NCBI GenBank assembly: GCA_039931615.1
Contig: JBDTRR010000024.1
Coordinates: 1-64,000, forward strand
DNA length: 64,000 nt
Direction of reading: 5' to 3'
From: JAHFUI01 sp039931615
GTDB lineage: Bacteria > Acidobacteriota > Vicinamibacteria > Vicinamibacterales > CAVVIG01
Below, piece after piece: positions 58,986-64,000 of the stretch. The position numbers and the translations under genes are program-made. Position 1 is the first letter of the stretch; each line of letters begins with the position of its first letter. The notes under the pieces are model-generated. The model did no database searches and had not been told where the DNA came from. It was given only the letters and a program-made list of their open reading frames with translations.

Positions 58986-59882
58986 TCAAAAGGAAGGAGA
59001 CGGCAGCAGCTCCCTCTGCCACCCACCCTGGAGCAGCACGACGAAGATGGCAGCCGCCGTGAGGTCCGCGGTGGTGCCGGGATTGGCCGTGTTGCGGTCG
59101 CCGCGCAGCCGGCGATCCAGGTCGTCGATCGCGCGCCGCCCCGCCGGCGATCGCACGCCGCCTGCCGCCAGCACCGCACGTGCGCGCTCGGACACCTCGG
59201 CGGCGACGACGATGCCGGCGCGCCGTGTGACATGGGTGTCCGGGGCCGATCCGAGCAGCGTCAGGAACGTTTCGACCACCGCATCGTCCCAGGACAGGCC
59301 GTCGCGGCGCCCCTGATCGAGCGCCGGCACCCCACGGCCGAACGTGGTCTCGAAGGCCGTCGCGTACTCGGCAGCAATGCCATCCCGGTCGGCGGCGAGC
59401 CGCATCGCGTCGAGCAGCGTCACGTCCGGTTCGGCGGCAACATCCTGCGACTCGACGGTGCCGAGCCCACCAGGCCGGGCGCGGCGAATCGCCGCGTAGA
59501 CCTCACGGGCGTCGTCGACGGTTGTCGCCTCCAGCACATCGCGGACCCCGCGGCGCAGGTCGGCCGACAGCAGCGCCGCCCGCGCCAGCGGCGCCAGCAG
59601 CAGCACGATGCCGAGATTGGTGTTCGATCGGGTCCAGCGCTGCGTCGCCTCGATGGCATGGCGCACCGTCGCGCCGAGCGGCCGGGTCGCGGCGCCGGCG
59701 ATCGGCTCGCCAATCGCCGCGGCGCTGGCGAGGAAGTCTTCGTAACGGGCGTCGGCAAAATGACGGCCCGGCGAGACGTTGCCCGGCTTCGGGGCGCTGG
59801 CCTCGAGGAGACAGGCGAGCTGCGCCGCGACCGCGACGTCCGTGGCCTGGAGCCCACTGTCCGAGTGCAAGGGTGTTGTCAC
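58986..59882 (-). CDS. CitG/MdcB-like (triphosphoribosyl-dephospho-CoA synthase family) protein
   Basis: The product has 298 residues from a GTG at 59882; the frame goes on upstream through a repeat. Landmarks are 'ACLLEASAPKPGNVSPGRHF' at the start of the domain, 'TRSNTNLGIVLLLAPLARAA', 'GLSWDDAVVETFLTLLGSAPD' and 'ANPGTTADLTAAAIFVVLL'. CitG and MdcB attach a phosphoribosyl group to dephospho-CoA, but no citrate lyase or malonate decarboxylase genes are present. Homologues are regular members of H4MPT gene sets in methylotrophs, so a phosphoribosyl-transfer role in cofactor synthesis is plausible. It is separated from the ligase gene by a repeat. Confidence 0.85.
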   Translation of the reverse strand: MTTPLHSDSGLQATDVAVAAQLACLLEASAPKPGNVSPGRHFADARYEDFLASAAAIGEPIAGAATRPLGATVRHAIEATQRWTRSNTNLGIVLLLAPLARAALLSADLRRGVRDVLEATTVDDAREVYAAIRRARPGGLGTVESQDVAAEPDVTLLDAMRLAADRDGIAAEYATAFETTFGRGVPALDQGRRDGLSWDDAVVETFLTLLGSAPDTHVTRRAGIVVAAEVSERARAVLAAGGVRSPAGRRAIDDLDRRLRGDRNTANPGTTADLTAAAIFVVLLQGGWQRELLPSPSF

Positions 59883-59904
59883 GGTCTCGTCAGCGCGACT
59901 CGTT

Positions 59905-60002
59905 TCGTGGTCTCGTGCGTCGTCGTTTTCGTGCGCGTCCCGTGCTTCGCTTTCGTGCCTTCGTGCTTTCGTGTTTTCGTGGCTCCGTTTTGGCGGCCCG
60001 AT
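59905..60002. repeat. TTTCGTG-rich element (relative of 13918-13942)
   Basis: GTTTCGTGGTCTCGTGCG, then GCTTTCGTGCCTTCGTGCTT and CGTGCTTTCGTGTTTTCGTG repeat a seven-base TTTCGTG theme. The 22-base stretch with CGTGCTTTCGTGTTTTCGTG is identical to that at 13919-13941. It fills the gap between two minus-strand genes. Confidence 0.75.
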
Positions 60003-60010
60003 CACTGCTC

Positions 60011-60949
60011 TCAAGTAGGGAGCTCCGCGACGCTCCGGCGCGCCGACACCCGGACCGCGAGGTGATCGACGATCGCGCCGGCCACATCCAGCCCGGTCGC
60101 CTGCTGCAGCCCCTGCCAGCCCGGGATGCCGTTCACCTCGAGCACGAACACGCGGCCATCGCGGGAGGGCAGGAGATCGACGCCGGCATAGTCGGCGCCG
60201 ACCGCCGCCGCCGCGCGCACAGCCAGACTGCTCCACTCCGGCGACAGGTCGAAGCGGCGGGCCAGGCCCCGGCGCGACACATTTGTGCGCCACTCGCCTT
60301 CCGGCGCCAGCCGTTCGATCGCTCCGAGCACGGCGCCGCCGACCACGAACACCCGCACGTCGCGGCCGCCGTGATCGACGGCGCGCTGCACGTAGAACAC
60401 CGCCCGCACCTGCTCGAGCGCCCGCACGACGCGGAAGGCGACGTCGGGATCGCTCACCCGCGTCATCCCGTGCCCCATCGATCCGAAGATCGGCTTGATC
60501 ACCACGCCGCCTTCGTCGGCCGGATCCCGCAGCATCGCCCGGATGGCCGCCATCGCGTCCGCCGCCCGCTCGCACACCACCGTCTCTGGCGTCGGCAGCG
60601 CCGCCTCCTGCATCAGCGCGGTGGTGTAGAACTTGTCGACGGAGCGCTCGATCGCGCCGGGCGAGTTCATCACCATCACGCCCCGATGCTCGATCCAGTG
60701 CAGCGCGTCGACCCGATAGATGATCTGCTCGAGCGATCCGTCGGGAATGATCCGGGCCAGCACCGCGTCGGCGTCGAAGATGTCGCGGGATGGCGCGGCC
60801 GCGCCGGATTTGAGGCCGGCGGCGCCACCAAACCGCGCCACCAGACTCTCGTACGGAAGGACCTGGCTGTCATGCCCGCGCTCGGCCAGCGCGCGGCGCA
60901 GCTCGTCGGTGTGCCATCCGGTCCGCACGCTGAGGATGATGACGTTCAT
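60011..60949 (-). CDS. ATP-grasp ligase, RimK/MptN-like
   Basis: The product has 312 residues from the ATG at 60949 (GTG at 60955 is an alternative). ATP-grasp features are 'MNSPGAIERSVDKFYTTALM', 'VVIKPIFGSMGHGMTRV' (ATP-binding Lys), 'FYVQRAVDHGGRDVRVFV' and 'VFVLEVNGIPGWQGLQQATG'. The RimK group adds glutamate; MptN adds the first glutamate of tetrahydrosarcinapterin, and RimK-like genes are constant members of methylotroph H4MPT clusters. It could also act on a furan-polyglutamate. It lies between the CitG-like gene and mch. Confidence 0.87.
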   Translation of the reverse strand: MNVIILSVRTGWHTDELRRALAERGHDSQVLPYESLVARFGGAAGLKSGAAAPSRDIFDADAVLARIIPDGSLEQIIYRVDALHWIEHRGVMVMNSPGAIERSVDKFYTTALMQEAALPTPETVVCERAADAMAAIRAMLRDPADEGGVVIKPIFGSMGHGMTRVSDPDVAFRVVRALEQVRAVFYVQRAVDHGGRDVRVFVVGGAVLGAIERLAPEGEWRTNVSRRGLARRFDLSPEWSSLAVRAAAAVGADYAGVDLLPSRDGRVFVLEVNGIPGWQGLQQATGLDVAGAIVDHLAVRVSARRSVAELPT

Positions 60950-60966
60950 GGACACTCGATTCTGAA

Positions 60967-61022
60967 GTCGTGCAGACCTTCAGGTCTGGCCGACACGGCA
61001 GGCCTGAAGGCGGCACTACGAC
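60967..61022. repeat. GCAG-type double-hairpin palindromic repeat
   Basis: GTCGTGCAGACCTTCAGGTCTGG and CACGGCAGGCCTGAAGGCGGC, then ACTACGAC. Outer arms GTCGTGC/GCACTACGAC pair imperfectly. It lies between mch and the ligase gene on the minus strand. Confidence 0.8.
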
Positions 61023-61040
61023 AGTCAGCAGCAAAGCGCC

Positions 61041-62012
61041 TCACCCCTCGTAGAGCGAGGCGCGCAGGACGTCGGGATTGAGGCGGCCGGCGTGAAACGT
61101 GCGGCCGCTGCTCGAGCTCGACAGCCACACTTCGGCCGGGCTGAATAGCATCGGGTCGATCTTGTAGAAGTCGTGATCGTAGCGCTTGAAGAGGTCGTAG
61201 AACGGCGTCCCGTAGTCGGCGGACCCGGACGCCGGCAGCCGCTTCGTCAGCGCCGCCAGCTCATCGTCGTCGGCACGCACGACGTAGCGGGCCTGTCCCC
61301 CGTAGAGGATGCAGTCGTTGGTACGGCCGATCGCCCGGGTGTCGCTGCGCGCGGTCGGCGGCAGCGGCGCCGTCCCGCTCGCACTGATGACGCGGTTGAC
61401 ATCGAAGCCGATCGTGTCCATCTTGTGCAGACCGGTCTCGATCATCCGCGCGACGATCTGCACGCCGCCGGCGAGACTCGCCGTCGGCGCGACGGCGAAG
61501 GTCAGCGCCGCCGGCGCAACGCCCGCCCTGGCCGCAACCCACGCCGCCACGTCGTCGGTCGGCAGCGCGCGTCCTTCGAGCACCAGCACGCCGCGGGCGG
61601 CGTCCTCGACGTAGCCGAGTTTCGCGAACAGTTCCTTCTCCACCCGCGCCTGGGCCCGAAGCGGTCCGGATCCCATCGCGAAGAATCCCTCGGGGTTGAT
61701 CGCCCAGCCGGCATATTGCGACGCCATGCAGGCCGCGGCCGGGTGATCGGTCCAGACGTGCAGACCGGGCCACGGCTCGCCGCCGATGGTCAGCGACGCC
61801 GCCGCAACGTGGCCGAGGCCACCCAGACAGATCTCCGCGAGCAGCAGACCGGCCGCGAATCCACCCGGCACCTCGACACCGGCGTCCAGGACGCGGGCGC
61901 CGCCAGGAAGGGTCTGCACGCCAAGCCGCAGCTCCGCCGCGCGGGCGGCTGCTCGATCGGCCAGCGCCCACGCCCGCTCGTTCATGTCCAGACCGGTCGC
62001 CCCGGAATTCAT
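61041..62012 (-). CDS. mch: methenyltetrahydromethanopterin cyclohydrolase
   Basis: The product has 323 residues from the ATG at 62012, preferred for its GGAGG about ten bases upstream; MNERAW at 61985 is the alternative. It hydrolyses N5,N10-methenyl-H4MPT to 5-formyl-H4MPT in formaldehyde oxidation. Mch landmarks are 'GGFAAGLLLAEICLGGLGHV', 'WTDHPAAACMASQYAGWAI', 'FAMGSGPLRA', 'GGVQIVARMIETGLHKMDTI', 'GTAPLPPTA', 'RTNDCILYGGQARYVV' and 'DPMLFSPAEVWLS'. The length fits the family. It is the only H4MPT-using enzyme in the window, so its identity anchors the whole cluster to C1 metabolism. Confidence 0.95.
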   Translation of the reverse strand: MNSGATGLDMNERAWALADRAAARAAELRLGVQTLPGGARVLDAGVEVPGGFAAGLLLAEICLGGLGHVAAASLTIGGEPWPGLHVWTDHPAAACMASQYAGWAINPEGFFAMGSGPLRAQARVEKELFAKLGYVEDAARGVLVLEGRALPTDDVAAWVAARAGVAPAALTFAVAPTASLAGGVQIVARMIETGLHKMDTIGFDVNRVISASGTAPLPPTARSDTRAIGRTNDCILYGGQARYVVRADDDELAALTKRLPASGSADYGTPFYDLFKRYDHDFYKIDPMLFSPAEVWLSSSSSGRTFHAGRLNPDVLRASLYEG

Positions 62013-62045
62013 TCGCGTTGTCCCTCCTGCCGCATAGCCGCCATC

Positions 62046-62110
62046 TGTACGTGGGGTCCGGCTTGAGCCGGACCGTGGGAGGTCCGCCTGAAGGCGGACC
62101 CCACGTACGC
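62046..62110. repeat. double-hairpin palindromic repeat, near-perfect copy
   Basis: GTACGTGGGGTCCG and CGGACCCCACGTAC are exact reverse complements. Inside are GTCCGGCTTGAGCCGGAC and GTCCGCCTGAAGGCGGAC. It lies in the divergent region between mch and the small membrane protein gene. Confidence 0.9.
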
Positions 62111-62202
62111 ATGAAATCCGCAGGTGTGGGCCCGACGTTCGGATTGCTCCCCTCCCATTATTCACAAACGATATACTCTCGCGCATCCAGCTGGAGAGGG
62201 AC

Positions 62203-62598
62203 ATGGACACACACGTCAAAATCCTGGGCGTCCTGCACATCGTGCTGGGCGCGCTCGGCCTGGTCGGCGCCGTGCTGCTGATGCTGATCTTCGGCGGCGC
62301 GGCCGGCATCGTCGGCGCCTCCGGCGATGCTGACGCCGTCGCCGCCCTGCCGATCATCGGCGTCACCGGCACGGCGCTCGTCGTCCTGGTCACCGCCCTG
62401 TCGCTGCCCGGCGTGATCATCGGGATTGGCCTGGTGCAGTACCGGTCGTGGGCGCGGATCGGCGGCCTGGTGCTGTCGATCTTCGATCTGATCGGGGTGC
62501 CGTTCGGCACCATCCTCGGCGTTTACGGCCTGTGGGTCCTGCTCTCGAAGGAAACAGAGCGCGCCTTCACGCGATCGCCGATCGCGCCGCTGCCGTAG
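62203..62598 (+). CDS. small integral membrane protein, unknown
   Basis: The product has 131 residues from the ATG at 62203, with a GAGAGGG ribosome-binding site. Four hydrophobic helices are visible: 'LGVLHIVLGALGLVGAVLLM', 'ALPIIGVTGTALVVLVTAL', 'PGVIIGIGLVQYRSWARIGG' and 'GVPFGTILGVYGLWVLLSKE'. The layout resembles DoxX-like or DUF4064-type small membrane proteins, which have no known activity. It lies 46 bases upstream of the PQQ dehydrogenase gene. Confidence 0.75.
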   Translation: MDTHVKILGVLHIVLGALGLVGAVLLMLIFGGAAGIVGASGDADAVAALPIIGVTGTALVVLVTALSLPGVIIGIGLVQYRSWARIGGLVLSIFDLIGVPFGTILGVYGLWVLLSKETERAFTRSPIAPLP

Positions 62599-62644
62599 CC
62601 CGCCCTCGCATCCCAGCGTTTCGGACAGTCCAAGGAGCGTTTCG

Positions 62645-64000
62645 GTGAAAAAGTCTCTCGGCCTTCTGGCCGTCCTCGTCGCCGGCTCGATCAGCATGTT
62701 GACGACGGTCGGTACGGCGGGATCGCAGGCGCCGGCCGCCCCCCCGGTGGCATCGCCAGCCGCACCCGCACAGCCGCCCGCGGCCGGACGCGGCGCCCCC
62801 GGCACGGAGAGCGGATTCGCCACCTTCCAGACCCGCTGTTCGGTGTGTCACGGCAACCCGGCGGTCGAACGCGCACCGTCGCCGGCGGCGATCCGTGAGA
62901 TGCCGCCGGAAAAGATCTACGACGCGCTCGTCTCCGGCACGATGCAGGCACAGGGCCAGGGCCTGACCGATCCCCAGAAACGCATCGTCGCCGAGTTCAT
63001 GAGCGGCCGCCCGCTGGGAAGTGCCAGACAGGGCGACGCCCAGTCGATGCCGAACCGGTGCGCCAGCAACCCGGCGCTGACCGATCCGGCGCAGGGCGCG
63101 TCGTGGAACGGCTGGGGCAACGATCTGGCCAATACCCGGTTCCAGCCCGCCCGCGCCGCCGGCTTGACGGCTGCCCAGGTGCCGCAGCTGAAACTGAAAT
63201 GGGCGTTCGGCTATCCGACCGGCGTGTCCGCCAACGGCCAGCCGACGATTGCCTCCGGACGCGTCTTCGTCGGCAGCGACAACGGGTTCGTCTACTCGCT
63301 CGACGCCGCGACCGGCTGCGTCTACTGGTCGTTCGAGAACGGATCGATCGTCCGCAACGCGCTCGCGATCGGACCGGTCCGCGGCCAGGGTGCGGCGCGC
63401 TACGCGGTGTATTTCGGTGACGGCAAGGCCAACGTCTTCGCGCTGGACGCCCAGAACGGCAAGATGCTGTGGAAGGCCAAGGCCGATCCCCACTTCATCG
63501 CCCGCATCACCGGCGGCACCAAGCTGTACAACGGGAAGCTGTTCGTGCCGGTCTCCTCGTCCGAGGAGTTCAGCAGCGGCAATCCCGATTATCCCTGCTG
63601 CACGTCGCGCGGCAGCGTGGTCGCTCTCGACGCCAGCACCGGCAAGGAACTGTGGAAGGCCTGGGTGGTGCCCGAGGAGCCGCAGCCGTACAAGACGCAG
63701 GCCAACGGCGTGACCCTGTACAAGCCGGCCGGCGGGGCAGTGTGGAACTCGCCGACGGTCGATCCGGTCCGGCAGGCGGTCTACTTCGGTACCGGCGATG
63801 CGACGACGGCGCCGTCGCCGAAAACGACCGACGCGATCATGGCGGTCGACCTCAACACCGGCAAGCTGCTGTGGTCGTATCAGGCGACCGAGAACGACGT
63901 ATTCATGGGCGGCTGCAACGGTCCGGTGAAGAGCGAAGCGTGCCCGACTCCGCTCGGACCGGACATGGACATCGGCAACTCGCCGATGCTCAAGACCCTG
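62645..64000 (+). CDS. cytochrome-PQQ alcohol dehydrogenase (polyvinyl-alcohol-dehydrogenase-like), 3' truncated
   Basis: The frame is open from a GTG at 62645 to the window edge (452 residues), with AAGGAG upstream. A signal peptide (LGLLAVLVAGSISML) and a Pro/Ala linker precede a small c-type heme domain with 'CSVCHGNPAVERAPSP' (CxxCH). The PQQ beta-propeller follows, with blade motifs 'VFVGSDNGFVYSLDAATG', 'NVFALDAQNGKMLWKA' and 'VVALDASTGKELWKA'. 'DYPCCTSRG' contains adjacent Cys, like the disulfide of methanol dehydrogenases, though its position makes this uncertain. Heme plus propeller and the sequence flavour match PvaA-like enzymes. It oxidises an alcohol in the periplasm; whether methanol is a substrate cannot be told. 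Confidence 0.88.
   Translation, partial: MKKSLGLLAVLVAGSISMLTTVGTAGSQAPAAPPVASPAAPAQPPAAGRGAPGTESGFATFQTRCSVCHGNPAVERAPSPAAIREMPPEKIYDALVSGTMQAQGQGLTDPQKRIVAEFMSGRPLGSARQGDAQSMPNRCASNPALTDPAQGASWNGWGNDLANTRFQPARAAGLTAAQVPQLKLKWAFGYPTGVSANGQPTIASGRVFVGSDNGFVYSLDAATGCVYWSFENGSIVRNALAIGPVRGQGAARYAVYFGDGKANVFALDAQNGKMLWKAKADPHFIARITGGTKLYNGKLFVPVSSSEEFSSGNPDYPCCTSRGSVVALDASTGKELWKAWVVPEEPQPYKTQANGVTLYKPAGGAVWNSPTVDPVRQAVYFGTGDATTAPSPKTTDAIMAVDLNTGKLLWSYQATENDVFMGGCNGPVKSEACPTPLGPDMDIGNSPMLKTL

Noticed and set aside
59883..60575. N-terminal extension of the CitG-like frame
   Set aside because: It runs through the TTTCGTG repeat ('HENTKARRHE'-type low complexity) and over the ligase gene; the GTG at 59882 directly precedes the domain.
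1..64000. tRNA, rRNA or riboswitch genes
   Set aside because: None recognised by eye on either strand; a covariance-model scan would be needed to exclude small RNAs.

Overview
The window looks like a piece of an Acidobacteriota chromosome, most likely Vicinamibacteria-like. This is inferred from the very high GC content, the Gram-negative outer-membrane machinery (Omp85 barrel, lipoproteins), secreted protein families typical of that phylum (three paralogues of one 'WEGDTLVV' family, a DUF6152 protein, a CRTAC1/FG-GAP protein, a secreted TldD pair) and many short palindromic intergenic repeats. No tRNA, rRNA, CRISPR array, transposase or prophage was recognised. GTG and TTG starts are common and short ATGA/GTGA overlaps mark translationally coupled genes.

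Layout. 0-11.5 kb: the C-terminus of a Gln/Gly-rich protein, an Omp85-type barrel with a secreted partner, an exported TldD/TldE-like pair, a BON-domain protein, a ROK sugar kinase and an M2 peptidase lipoprotein. 11.7-17.4 kb: a TlpA-like lipoprotein, bioF-bioD-bioA (biotin) and a single-domain response regulator. 17.5-21.7 kb: serine-glyoxylate aminotransferase coupled to a FAD/Fe-S glycolate or D-lactate dehydrogenase. 22-27.2 kb: class III CoA-transferase, a crotonase, a MatC-type carrier, an MBL hydrolase and an AEC transporter. 27.2-35 kb: a two-component system coupled to an FG-GAP protein, ArfB, and several small secreted proteins. 35-42.6 kb: a minus-strand meta-cleavage cluster for gallate/protocatechuate (fused dioxygenase, LigC, LigJ, RraA-type aldolase, aromatic-acid MFS transporter, a DUF6282-like protein and a DUF1932 oxidoreductase).

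43.4-62 kb is the most notable part: a dense set of genes for tetrahydromethanopterin (H4MPT) and methanofuran-like C1 cofactors. It holds beta-RFAP synthase, a DUF447 protein, PabA, PabB and PabC, a dihydropteroate-synthase-like protein, pterin carbinolamine dehydratase, an SDR, MfnB, a fused COG1548-kinase/MfnE-like protein, a HisA-like protein, a PTPS with a C-E-x-x-H-G-H motif, a CitG/MdcB-like protein, a RimK/MptN-like ligase and methenyl-H4MPT cyclohydrolase (Mch). The set supplies the pterin, aminobenzoate, ribosyl, glutamyl and furan pieces of the C1 carriers, plus one enzyme that uses H4MPT. Formaldehyde-activating enzyme, methylene-H4MPT dehydrogenase and the formyltransferase/hydrolase complex are not in the window. 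The right edge enters a cytochrome-PQQ alcohol dehydrogenase, a possible source of aldehydes for the pathway. Serine-glyoxylate aminotransferase at 17.5 kb is a possible assimilation link.

Several families of short repeats sit between the genes. The dominant one is a double hairpin with outer arms, whose stems vary in a compensatory way around TTCA/TGAA loops. One copy lies inside a coding frame and joins two H4MPT genes into a single ORF.
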